From positions 18,166,001 to 18,230,000 of the forward strand of contig OZ316893.1 in NCBI GenBank assembly GCA_973895155.1: a DNA stretch of 64,000 nt, given 5' to 3'. The notes below the pieces were generated by a model. It saw only the letters and a program-made list of their open reading frames with translations, was not told where the DNA came from and made no database searches. Position 1 is the stretch's first letter. Every line of letters begins with the position of its first letter. Origin of the DNA: Marsupella aquatica. Taxonomy: Eukaryota; Marchantiophyta. The translations under genes and the position numbers were made by a program. Shown in pieces: positions 20,461-31,302 of the stretch.

Positions 20461-22071
20461 CTATTTAGCAGTAGATTGAGCAGTCCCTTCCTGCTCAACA
20501 ATCTGTCCAGCCTTGGCCAATCCTGCCATAGGTCCATGGACTGTCTGCTCGCCCCCAACTGTGGTCAATACTGTCTCAGTGGACCGCAAGCTCACCAAGG
20601 GACAATCAGTAATTCCAGCAGAGCGCATCCGCAATTGTTCGGCTACTCCCAAGCTGATAATCCAAGTCAAACAATTCAGGTCCATTGCTTGAGCAAGAAC
20701 CTGGCGCCGCAAACCCTTTGACACAGAGGCAACTGCAGTGGTGCCAGTCAAAAATCCCATAGCACGCTCTCTCTCATCAGCAATAGGCTCCACTAACTGC
20801 TGGAGAGTTGTGTCCCACACAAGTCCAGGGCCACCTCCTCTGAATGCATATGAAGTAGAGTGGCTGACAAGAGTGGGTAATGCACAACGTGGGCGCCCAA
20901 CTGCATTGACCACTGCCAATGGAGGTCTATCAGGTTGGGTCACACCCTGTGCACGACGCCCTGGATCCAAAATATCATCCACCACTAAGGTTGGTGAGCG
21001 TGGAATATTGTCAAATGCGTGCTTCAGCACCTCACATGGGATCAAATTGGTCCACCACAAGCGTGGACGATGTGCACAAGAACCCACACATGCGGCATCC
21101 AATAACACAGCAGGTCCAATCCAAGACCTCACCTGGTGAACACTGGCAACAATCCGACTACGATCATCACCTAACAATGGCACATTCTCCAAAATGTATG
21201 CTGGAGACTGTGTCTGATGTAGCTGGAGATGACGCAGCACCCGTAATATCTCCCAAAACAGTGCAGAGCGTGGATCATGAAGTCCATGCCCAACGCCAGC
21301 TCTAGATTGGCCCTGACATGGCCAACCAGCAATCACCAAATCAATGGGGCCAACATGATGCAGATGATCCACCCCCAGCAATGAAATATCAGTAGGTAGT
21401 GCATGCTGATAACCACGAATAGCATCCATTGGCAGCAATTGTGGATATCTATCCACCAACATAGCCACATGCCGCAATGAGACCCTCCGTGCTGTCTCAT
21501 CTGTCTCCACATACAAATAACGACGCACATGAATTCCTGCCTGAAGAACAGCAGCCAATCCAATGCTAATCCCACCAAAAAGATCCAACAAACAAATACC
21601 CTCCGGTGGATATTGCCAAGCAATAGGAGTGGTATCCAATGGTGAAAGAGTCACAGGTCCATCTGCAAGAGACTGCTCTGCTCCTGACTGTGGTGTAAAA
21701 GTATGACGCCATGCATCATGTACCAATCGTGCTGCTGCCTGTGGCAAGGCCTGTGCAGTGCCCCACACTGGTACAACACTGCCAACAGGTAATCCTCGCA
21801 TGATGTGCTCCTCATAAGACTCCTCCAATGGTGGAACATCGGCTGCATGTGCATTACCCTCAATCAAATCATCGGGTCCAGCAATTACACCACTGAATGC
21901 TGCCAAAGACAATGGTGTGGATTTAGGGCCTCCCACAGGTCCACTAAATCTCACTGGCAATTTTCTCAATCGAGCATCTCCTGACTGCCAATCAGATCTA
22001 TATGACACTGATTCCTCCCAAAAATCAAGAATAAATCCCATGGGGTAGAGCACTGTACATCCCACCAACAC
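20461..22071 (-). CDS. Cytosine-C5 DNA methyltransferase domain between protease and RT
   Basis: 536 codons with no interruption. Residues 1-45 (VGCTVLYPMGFILDFW) are the tail of the protease region; about 46-155 is a linker; about 157-465 is a complete C5 methyltransferase: motif I LLDLFGGISIGL (161-172, S-adenosylmethionine binding), motif IV GWPCQGQSRAG with catalytic Cys252, motif VI LENV (294-297), motif VIII AHRPRLWW (333-340), and motifs IX/X (RERAMGFLTGTT and RRQVLAQAMDL). AHRPRLWWTN resembles AHR-R-FWGN of the DNMT3/DRM branch more than the QTRKR of DNMT1, so it looks de novo-type. No target-recognition partner domain is obvious. It is in frame with RT. Expected role: methylation of the element DNA or of target chromatin. 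All key residues are intact although the RT is dead. Confidence 0.9.
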   Translation of the reverse strand: MLVGCTVLYPMGFILDFWEESVSYRSDWQSGDARLRKLPVRFSGPVGGPKSTPLSLAAFSGVIAGPDDLIEGNAHAADVPPLEESYEEHIMRGLPVGSVVPVWGTAQALPQAAARLVHDAWRHTFTPQSGAEQSLADGPVTLSPLDTTPIAWQYPPEGICLLDLFGGISIGLAAVLQAGIHVRRYLYVETDETARRVSLRHVAMLVDRYPQLLPMDAIRGYQHALPTDISLLGVDHLHHVGPIDLVIAGWPCQGQSRAGVGHGLHDPRSALFWEILRVLRHLQLHQTQSPAYILENVPLLGDDRSRIVASVHQVRSWIGPAVLLDAACVGSCAHRPRLWWTNLIPCEVLKHAFDNIPRSPTLVVDDILDPGRRAQGVTQPDRPPLAVVNAVGRPRCALPTLVSHSTSYAFRGGGPGLVWDTTLQQLVEPIADERERAMGFLTGTTAVASVSKGLRRQVLAQAMDLNCLTWIISLGVAEQLRMRSAGITDCPLVSLRSTETVLTTVGGEQTVHGPMAGLAKAGQIVEQEGTAQSTAK

Positions 22072-22091
22072 ATCATATGACTCTGCCTTAG

Positions 22092-22652
22092 TCAGAATAG
22101 CTCGCGCCTGTATCTGTGAGCTATCTGTGGTATGACTTCCTGAATCCTCAAATCAAGTGATCTCCTGGTGATATGCTGTGTAGGTGTAGGTCCCCCCAAT
22201 GAAGTCTGAATGGGAAAGGGACAATCGTCCAAATCCTCTGGACGCAATCCCAATCCACGTATGGCAGACTTCCCCAACATCAAGGGCTGAGCACCAGTAT
22301 CTAGTAACACTCTCTCTGGCTGGTATACTGCTCCAGAAGGCCCAACTAATCGGAAGATACCACTCCGATTATCCAATGACACAACACTAGGTTTAAACCT
22401 AGTCCTCTCAAATGCAGGGCGTGCTGGTAAATCCACCAACCTCACTACTGCTGCATGCCATGTCTCACTAGTAGCAGTAGGTGGTATGGTCTTCACTGCT
22501 TCAACACTGCAAGTTGCTTCTGCATGGGAAGCAACAACTGGAGTGTCCTCACAGAGTGTAGCTGCCAATCTGAACACTTCTGCAAGACCAACTCCCAAGT
22601 TCAGCATGTCTGTCGTTGAAAATAATGGGGTGCGTACTATGGCAGTAGCCAC
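22092..22652 (-). pseudogene. Aspartic protease (element H)
   Basis: The block VLLDTGAQPLMLG carries the DTG-A active site of retropepsin-type proteases, followed by IRGLGL. The frame differs from both the gag frame upstream (overlap 22549-22652) and the methyltransferase frame downstream, so at least two shifts exist. The gag-to-protease step could be a programmed shift, but decay is equally likely. Confidence 0.75.
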
Positions 22653-24450
22653 CCCCCAGCAGAGTACCTGTCATCCCTACTATATCACTCTCGGATTCTA
22701 CCAACTTACCCATGCCAGGGTTTGTCCGAACCAGGTTCATAGAGGTAGTCTGAATTGTCTCTGACAATGTAAAAGACTGAGGAAGCTTCGTCTGTCGACG
22801 TGCATCCCCCCTCTGTGGATCTAGCTCCACTAGTGCTCCTCGGGGCTCAAGAGCTTTGGCTGCCCCACGTGTCAAAGTTGTTGATGCATCAATATGTGCA
22901 GTGCCACACATGAATCCCATGGTGGCAAGATCTTCATCAGCTCCATAAGATGTGGAAGGATCATGGGATGTGGAAGGTCCATAGGATGTAGATGCCCCAT
23001 CACCAGAAGTAGGTCTCACCTGGGAACTAGCCATGGCAGCTAGCTGTTGCTCCAATTGAGCAATCTTAGCATCCTTTGGATCTATGGTTACAGCAGGGGC
23101 AGCGTCACCTCCCTGTCTCCCTGCATGTGGCATGCCATGACCACGTCCACCACCTCTACCTCCTCCTCCTCTTCCCTGATCATGTGTATGGGATCCTCCC
23201 CTCCATAACTCAGGGTGGAGTGAGAAACACCTATCCTTGGTGTGTCCAGGAGCTCCACAATGATCACACTGTCGCTGATCAGGTGCTGATGCTCCCCCTG
23301 ATCCTCTATAATCTGGGCAATATCTCTGTGCATGATCCCCACCACAGGTCCAACATCCTGACTGTTGTCCAGCATAAGAGGGCACAGGTCTCTGGCTGGT
23401 AGACTCTCGTGCAATAGGCTTCTCCCTCTGGCTCTTCCGTGCAGTAGGCTGTGGTGTAGATGTAGATGCAGCCTTTGGTGCTTCCTTGGCAAATCTGGAA
23501 GTCACCACCTTCTCATTCACCATATTGAGCTCAATACGCTCAGAAAGGGTGAAAACAACTACTAATGTGGGATCTGCATCCCTAAGCAGAGTGACATCTC
23601 TCACTCTGCGTCGCAATTCTCTGTCCAGAATTGCATACCAAAACTGGATTGCTTGAGCCTCTGTCACTCCCTTGGTGATAGTGATGAATCTGCACATACG
23701 AGTGTATGCCTCACGTAGACTCTCTCCAGTCTTGCGCTGGAACTCCTGAAGACCCTTCAACTTATCAGTTCTTACACCCTGATAGTTCTGCTTTAGTACC
23801 TCAAAGAATTCCACCACAGGATTAAATGTTGGCGCAACTCCAATTCCTGTCATAATCACACCGGCAGGAGTAGCGGTGGATGCTGCTGGAGTGCTGCTGG
23901 TGGATGGTGTGCCACTCTGGCTAGTGTTGCTAGAAGAAGCAGCAGCTGTGCCAATGGGTTGGGCAGCCGCACTAGTGCCATAGGTGATGGACACGTAATT
24001 AGGCGACCAATGCTGCCTCCATGCCTCAATCTCAATCAAATGAGCCTTCCAAAACTCATGGTAGTCATCCATGGGTGGCCCCTCCAAATACTGAAATAAT
24101 CCCTTCCATGCCATGAAAGGGGTAAACAATGTGGCGTTACGCAATGTCTGCATATCGCACGACGTATCAAACTCCTGGATGAAGTCATCCAGATCAATCG
24201 TGCCAACTGCACCAGAGTATCATCGTGGGCCCTTTGTAGCCCCGTACATCTCATCCATATCCCACAACAAAGGTGCAACCACCTGATGATGAGGAGAACT
24301 GGTCACTGAGTCCTCATCAGAATCACTGTCTGAAGCTGCACTGCTGACTGCTACCAATGCCGCTGGCCGAAACTGCGCCCCACTCCGAGTGAAACCGGTC
24401 CGTCGTCCATCGGGTAACCCAGCAGCACCAGAAGAATCCGTGGTGACCAA
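22549..24450 (-). pseudogene. Gag with two zinc knuckles (element H)
   Basis: One reading frame from 24450 to 22549, broken only by a TGA at 24220-24222. The N-terminus is acidic and Ser-rich; the capsid-like part has the retrotransposon gag pattern (FNPVVEFFEVLKQNYQG, LQEFQRKTGESLREAYTR, FWYAILDRELRRRV). Two CCHC-type knuckles follow: CWTCGGDHAQRYC (CX2CX3HX4C) and CDHCGAPGHTKDRC (CX2CX4HX4C), then a Gly/Arg-rich stretch (RGGGGRGGGRGHG) and a Ser/Thr-rich linker into the protease. The role is the virus-like particle shell and RNA binding. Confidence 0.85.
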
Positions 24451-25885
24451 CCCTAACCTAATCTATGTGCTAACCCTAAGGGCAATCTGTCCCTATCAGC
24501 ACCACAAGCACTCACCATGGTGTGTTGGACATCACTCCAACATCACCAGGAGAGAAATACAAAGCACACTAGAATGTCTGGTTGCAAACCCAGATCACTC
24601 CTATGGAATCAAGCGCCCATACCGAACCAACATGGCGCATAAACAAGAAACAAGTGTGGAGAGGATCCAATCAACAAGAATAGTCAAACACTAACTCTCC
24701 ACACCAAGAGTGATCACACGTTGATCAAACAAATATTCATAATGTTCAATGAAAGGCCTTCATAATATTCATGATGTCCCAATGTTATAGATGATAAACC
24801 ATGCAAAATTGGTTCAATCTGTGTATTTAGATGAATTCAGAGCTATCAAAAACCTCTAAAGAGCCTCTGATTTGGCCCGAAACAAGACTCTAAGCAAACC
24901 GGAAAGTGTATAAAGCCCCCTGGCGTTTGAATCTAAACAACAAGTTGTGAAAACTTGTGTGTACACAAGGTGGGATGAGAACTTGCTAGTTAAGCGCTTG
25001 CGGCTGGGAATAGCCCCGGGATGGGTGACCTCCTCGCGCTCGACCTCATGCTTCCCCTCGCGCTCACGACCTCGAATAGCCCCGGGATGGGTGACCTCGA
25101 CCTCGCGCCGGCTTGCGCTTGCGATGGGTGACTTCGTGCTCGCGGTTGGGAGCACTTTCGGGATGGATGACCTCACGCGTCGCCTTATGCGTGCACAGTT
25201 GGGTGACCTCCTCGTGCTCGACCTCCTGCTTCCCCTCGCGCTCACGACCTCGAATAGCCCCGGGATGGGTGACCTCAACCTCGCGCGGGCTTGCGCTTGC
25301 GATGGGTGACTTTGCGCTCGCGGTTGGGAGCACTTTCGGGATGGGTGACCTCACGAGTCGCCTTATGCGCGCATAGTTGTGTGTGTACACAAAACAGAAG
25401 TCGTCGGGCTCAGAAATGGCAACATTTGCCACTCGAAAACAGTGATTTCCTTCACAAAAACGGCAACGTCGATGGCTCTCGACCTCTGCAAACCTGTTGC
25501 GCACGGTTCTGGGACATTTCGCGAGCGTCCCTTGACAATAAAACACTGCGAGCACTCAAAATTCCAATAGATCTGTCCACAAAACAGTAGTGCGATACAA
25601 GCAGCAACCTTCGGCCATCTCTTTCCAGATCCAGATCTAGACTCCGACTCAATCCAGATCCAGATCTAGCCTAGATCCAGATCCAACAATGTTCAAGCTT
25701 GGCCAGAACCAGATCGAATAGCAACAGAGTACTCAAACAATAGAACCAACGATTCAAGAAACATGAATCCGCGTCAAACACAAATCCAATTGATTCGAGC
25801 TACCACGAACCGTCACCGTCAACAACAAACTCAGACTGAGCTTCTGTCCGCACAACAGAGTTTGAAGCTCATGATCTTTCAATGT
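24451..25885 (-). other. Leader between 5' LTR and gag of H, with GC-rich duplication
   Basis: No convincing ORF. It holds a 178-bp GC- and CpG-rich duplication (25023-25380) in otherwise AT-rich sequence, and a cluster of GATCCAGATC words around 25620-25690. No primer-binding site starting with TGG was found next to the LTR end; the last shared bases with the other LTR are GGAGATT, and here ACA follows, which could be the true LTR end. Confidence 0.55.
25023..25380. repeat. 178-bp CpG-rich tandem duplication
   Basis: Copies begin at 25023 and 25201 (GGGTGACCTCCTCG). Inside each copy the word GGGATGGGTGACCTC or a variant recurs about every 70 bp. Near-identical TTGTGTGTACACAA-like words sit just outside at about 24955 and 25376. 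Confidence 0.85.
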
Positions 25886-26213
25886 AATCTCCATACAATC
25901 GGCACAACGATCCCGGTCAACAATACCCCATCGATCCCGCACCGATCCGATCACACACGTATGTCAAGCCAACGCACCTTGCACTACTCAAGGAATCCAC
26001 GTTACACAAGCGGAGCTCACAGCCACCATAGCCACTCAAGCTCCTCTCTCTCCAAGGCTCAACATTGAAAGATGACCTTTCAATGCCTCACAAGTGAGAA
26101 GTACCCTCTCACACAAACTTGACGGAACCTTATCGGCTCCAATAGCACTCATACCAAACATACATACTCTAATAGCACGATATACTACTACACTACTCAG
26201 AATGGTGTGACAC
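25886..26213 (-). repeat. 5' LTR of element H (shared body)
   Basis: Matches 12550-12882 over its full length with a few substitutions. It starts TGTCACACC on the minus strand. The right flank CACTTG carries the target duplication. Confidence 0.8.
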
Positions 26214-27505
26214 ACTTGACAAAAAACATCCAAAATGAGAGTGCACATCTGAAACAAGTATGACCATCAATTAGGAAAAATCAAAACTTTTTTAGCAAGC
26301 TTGCTAGCATAATCAAAAGGGTCTAGGCAATAAATGGAACAAGCTCACATAATAATATTAAGAAAATGGTATGTTAGTGACATTGCTAGCATAACCATCT
26401 CCAAAAATTCAAAGAATAGGAGGATGGATGTACCTCAATATCCTTATCGGCTCTCCATACAGGAGTGGACAACAAAACCGTATATAATATTGACCGTGTT
26501 TGAATTTGTGTTTTTGTTTAATGACGGAAAATTTCTGCTTCATGTGATTGAAGTCAAACTATGAAGCACAACAACATATCCGTTGTCTGCAAGTCATTAT
26601 AACTCCAAACAAATAATAGGAGAGTTTCTCGCTCCAAACATTCCATGCGGGGACCTCACTGTAAGTGACGTGTGTTATGTGCCCTGTTGGAAGATAAATG
26701 AATCCCAAATGTGCTCCAATCCCCAAATATAGCTTTCCATTAATGAGGACATGGTTTGGGCATTCCACACTCTTCAAAATTCCAGCAAGCTATCGATCTC
26801 CATCTCCCATCCACGATGCCCTTACTTTCTTTTGGCTGATTGAGTTTGCAATGTTGGTCAAATTGCTGCGAGCAAGGAAATGTCTCTACCCATCCATCTT
26901 CAACCCACACATCTGAGCAACCCCTTGAGCAACTGAAAATTCTTCATTGTCCAAATTTGACAAAATCTGGACATTGCATTTTTGTTTCAAACGCTTTATA
27001 CTTCCTGAATCTGTTGCGATCTTTGTTGTAACTTCTATAGCTAGGGACTCTTCAAACTCTCAAAAGCTGCAACCCTTCCTTTTCTCTATGGAAAAAGAGA
27101 CATTAGTACTTGCATATTGAACAAAGGAATGGACTTCAAAACAAAATGTTAGAAAAGATTGACACACTTACTTGGCTTGCTCGACAATTGAGATCCATCT
27201 TTTGATGTGTCCTTGATTGGATCTTTCTGTGGTTTTGGAGCTTGACACCTAACCACTAATGCAGCTATGTCAAGCATAGACAACAATCACAATGACAAGC
27301 CCATGAAACATCCAACGCACAAGTAGTCAATACAAAGAGATACGTAGTTCACCTAAACTTTGAGGCTACGTCCAAGGGAACACATGAGAGCTTTATTGCA
27401 CTCTAGGTGCGTTGACCATACCAAGTGTTTGCAATACAAGATCTCCCTATCTCTCAATTGGTTCCGTAACAATGAGCTTGAGTTCCTACTATCCAAGAAA
27501 ACTTA
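26214..27505. other. Intergenic DNA, no gene assigned
   Basis: AT-rich. A minus-strand open stretch at 26559-26777 (CPNHVLINGKLYLGIGAHLG) has the look of a kelch-like fragment, but stops lie on both sides and I do not assign it. Confidence 0.45.
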
Positions 27506-27626
27506 CACCATGTGATGCCTAGCCAGGAATCACTAGGCCGGTTTACATGGTAAAAGCAGGAGTGTACCTTGGAAACACCTTAGTATAGTAACAAGACAAG
27601 GAAAATATAAACAATTAAGGGTGACT

Positions 27627-30600
27627 ATGGAACCCGGGCCGAGGCCGGAAGTAAGGACACCGGGGGAGAGAACACGATTAGGGTTAGGGCGCGCTAAGCA
27701 TCGGCGGCTAGGGGTGACCAATGGGAGGGAAGACCAGAGGAGGAGAGGGGTAAGGACCGCTCGCAAGGAATGGTGGCTCATTTGCAAGCACGAACTGGGT
27801 AGACGACTACGGGAGGCCAAATACTGTCAGCTACTTAGGCAAGCACTCTGGGTGGGAACAGATACCAACGATCGAGTCAAGGAGGGTATGAGCAACGTCA
27901 ATCAAGCGGCACATTTTTGGGGATGCCTGTTCGAACGGGCAACTGAGTACATTGGGACTTACAAGGACGAAGAATCGGAGAGAGCAGCTCGAGAACGGCA
28001 GGAGCTCGCTCGACTATGGGAGCTGCAAAAGTCTGCCTTCTTAGGAGGAGAACTCATCAAGGCTGAGTTCTTGTGGACTCCTACTGCCAATCAGCTCGAT
28101 GACCTTCTGTTTTGCGAAGACAGAATTGTCGGCATTCGGGAAGCCATCAACCGCTGCAACAACGCGCACTGGGAGTTGAAGGGTAGCACGGAAGGGTGGA
28201 CAAAGGCAACTGTGCTAGGAGAAACATCCACGGCAGCCAAGATGAAGAGGAAAGGAAACAACAACGAAGAGGCCACCCTGGCAAAAAGAATAAGATCAGC
28301 GGCACCAAGGAAACCAGTAGAGTAGTAGAACAGGAGGCAGGGAGAAGCCGAAGAGGAGGAGGTCGATCCCATTAATGCCATTCCAACAAAGGATGACACC
28401 TGGAAAGGCTGGGCGGCGACCCTACCAGAGGAAGTGCAATTACATTTTGCACGGGAGGAGGATGCATGCTTTACGGCCATGCAGACCAAGAAGTACCAAG
28501 GCTTCATGGCCGGATCCAGCTTGGAAGCCTTCGTAAGATTACCATGGCTGAAGCCGGAGGTGCCGGACTCAGACTTATTAGAATTCGTGGGATCATGGGA
28601 ACCCGAGACCAATTCCACGAGGGTGTATGGGAAGGATTTCTATCTCACTCCCCGGGTGATTGCCGAGGTGTTTGGCTTGCCGATGAGTAATAAGACCAAG
28701 GTTGATACCAGGAAGACATTACCACAAGAAGTTCCGGTCGTTCCCAGGACCATCAACGAAGAATGGCTTCTTCCGGAACACCTGCACCAACCCGCACATC
28801 GAAGAGATGATCAATTTCTTGCGGGTGACCATGCATTGTAACTTGCCGAGGGCAAAGATCGGCAAGGCTTAGGTCTACTTGGCAGAAAGGCCAGACCCAA
28901 GCCGGGATTACAACGGGTACCTCCTCAACCAACTGAAGAAGATCTTGAAGGAGGAACAGCAGGCGATCGGCGTGGGAAGCATGTCCCGGCTTGGCTATCA
29001 CATGCCGCTGTTGTGCCGGTATGCCAGAAGTCAAATCTTTGCCCCAGTACTTCCCCTATCGGCAAGGGCACCGGAGGAGGTTCCGGAGCGGAGGCCGGCA
29101 ACAGAAGAGCCCAACCAGCCTGCCAGTCCTACGATCAAGCAGGTGTTTCGGCCAAGGAAAGAAGACTTGCCGATGCAGCAATCAGGCATGCAGAATCTGC
29201 TGAAAATGCTGGAGAAGGAGAGAACGGCACCAGCAATGGCAACGGCACCGGTACAGGTCACTGCCCCAGAGGCCGGCCTAAGCCGACTCAGGAGGGAAAA
29301 CCCCTTTACCGGAGCCAAGGAGAGAAGGAGGCCGGAACACAAGCCGGGAGTGCGAATGTATGTGGGAGCCTCAAGCCCCGAATTGGAGGTAGAGCAGTCT
29401 AAGGCTCCTTGCCGCGGAGAGCAGAGGGAGAGGACAGCCTGGAACCCAAAGGAGGAACAAGAGCCCATGATCTGTGAGGCCGTTTTCACGGCAGGACCAG
29501 GGGAACAGAGGGGGAAGCCGGGAGTCCAAGCAGTGGAGGAGGCGATGGAGGACTACAGCAATGATAACTCCGGCTATGGGTCGGATCATCATGTTCCAGG
29601 AGTAAGGACCTATGGCCGATTTATCCCCACGCTTCCAAGAGTAGTTTGAGGGGACCCCACCCAGTAGAGTAGCCCCGAGTCTCCCCCACCAAAGGTTGCT
29701 CCCCCGAGGTTTGATGGCATAAAGCAGACGGCACAAGAATTTCAGGAGCGACTTAGGGAGGAAGAGAAAGCAGCCCTGGCTAGGGAGAAAGATTTACCAG
29801 GAGGAGATTGGCCGGAGGACATCAGGCGGCTTGCCAAAAAAAGAAGCAACCCTCTTGCCACCGTAGAAGAAATCCGCAAGGCGGCTTGGGAATAGAGGCC
29901 GAGGTGGTTGATGCCGATGACTTCTACTTACTCCACCTATGCTAAAGATAGAGCCATGGAGTACGGGGAGATGTGTGGGGACCTGGCACTCAACATCTTT
30001 GGGGAGGAGTTGGAGCAGGGACCTTTCTTCCAGAGGGAGAGGTTGGAGAAGCACCGATTAGAAGAAGCGGTGGCTTTGGAGAGAAGCAAGAAGGACGAGG
30101 TCATCCGGCGGCTTAGGAAGAAGGAAGCCGAGGTGGAAGTCCTGCAGGCGGCCAAGAAAGCCCAAGATGAGTTGCGGATTAAGCGGCATGAGCTGCAAGG
30201 ACAATTGGATGCCGCTCAGTCTGGCAATCAGATTATCAAGGATAAACTGACTCGGACCCAAGGAGAGTTGGCCAGCGCGGTCAAGGACAGGGCAAAGTGG
30301 AAGCAGGAGCTGAGGGACGCAGAGGAGGCCCACTCAACCGCCAACAACCGGGCCATGGCGGAGACTCAGAGAAGGGAGAGGGCGTTGAAAGGAGAGCTCG
30401 AAGATATCCGCGGAGCCCTTGAGCAGAAGGAAGCCGAGTTAGGGAAATCCTATCAAGAGATTATTGCGCTGCAGCAGGAGCTTGCGTCCCTGACGGCCAG
30501 CTTCAAGGCCGACTTGCGTGAAAAGGATGACCAGCTCGACCAGACTTATGCCAAGATGAATAAGATGGAGTCTAAGGTCGTAGCAGAGCTCGACAAGGAG

Positions 30601-31302
30601 CTAAGAGCAACCCAGGAGGAGAGGGCTACCTTAAAATTGGAATTGGAAGAAGCCAAAAAGGAGCTGCAGGAGGGACGGAAGGACCTAGAGGCAGCCCAGG
30701 AGGAGTTGGAGGAAACCACCAGGAAGATGGAGAACTTACAGCGGCAGGCCGACAACCAAATGGAGCGACTGAAGAAACAGGCCGCAGTATTTAAGTGCTT
30801 AGCTTCATCTGGTCCAACTCCAATTGTGGGAACTCCGTTACTAGGAGGGGTACTGGCCGAAAGACAAGCCGAGACACACGCCCCGGTGCCGGAGGTAGGT
30901 AGCAAGGGGAAGGGACCAGCTGTCGAAATAGGGAAGAAGAAGAATCAGAAACCTTCTGGGTCTGGGAGTTATACGGCTTCTCAAGCCGTTGTGACCGAGA
31001 AGATAAACCCGGCACCAACCTCCGGCATCGACACGGTGGTGGATCCACCAGTCCCAGGAAGTGGGGATGGCAAGGCCGAGGCCGGGACAACTAGTAATGA
31101 AGCCGAGGTACCAGATCCTCCACTAGAACATGTCGGGGAGGCCGTGGCCGATGCTGAGGCCGAAGTCGAGGGTGGACCCAGTCAGGCCAATGAAGAGTTG
31201 ACTCGGTCCGGGGTAGGTAATCTGTTAGAGGACGGACCAACGGCAGTGGCTACGGAGGAAGCATTGGGGGCGTCCATTGAGGACCAGCCACCGGGGTCGT
31301 GA
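27627..31302 (+). pseudogene. Broken TQG-type/coiled-coil ORF of unit B
   Basis: The first ATG is only 116 bp from the left end of the unit. 27627-28841 is one frame with a TAG around 28323. A 2-base loss near 28740 compared with copy F moves the reading to the frame of 28879-31302, which has further stops (29647 and on). Domains: Arg-rich N-terminus; a helical stretch (WELQKSAFLGGELIKAEF); the core YQGFMAGSSLEAFVRLPWLK, then STRVYGKDFYLTPRVIAEVFGL, then, in the second frame, LAERPDPSRDYNGYLL...MSRLGYHMPLLCRYA; then Pro-rich linkers; and from about 29900 a long coiled coil (EERATLKLELEEAKKELQEG) and an acidic tail. The VYGKDFYLTP...I..VFGLP pattern recalls the transposon-associated domain near angiosperm gypsy genes; that comparison is from memory. 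Confidence 0.7.

Larger units (their letters stand above)
12411..26213 (-). mobile_element. Element H: Ty3/gypsy retrotransposon with a DNA methyltransferase and PHD finger
   Basis: Minus-strand order: LTR start at 26213 (TGTCACACC), leader, gag, protease, cytosine methyltransferase, RT, RNase H, integrase, PHD finger, terminal repeat, end at 12411 (GCACGACA). The flanks share CACT (CACTT if one base of the terminus is counted): 12407 on the left and 26214 on the right. A 328-bp block is shared by the two ends. From methyltransferase through the integrase N-terminus one reading frame is kept, broken only by two TAG codons, so protease to PHD was probably a single polyprotein. The integrase is split by the 14149-18289 insertion. 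RT before integrase is the Ty3/gypsy order. This copy is dead (stops, RT active-site change, insertion). Confidence 0.88.

Noticed and set aside
25064-25555. 163-codon minus-strand ORF and plus-strand partners in the GC-rich block
   Set aside because: Long frames in both strands are expected in a GC-rich tandem duplication; the peptides are Arg/Ser-rich with internal repeats only.
26559-26777. Kelch-like gene fragment
   Set aside because: One short stretch (NHVLINGKLYLGIG) is suggestive, but there is a single blade at most, with stops around it.
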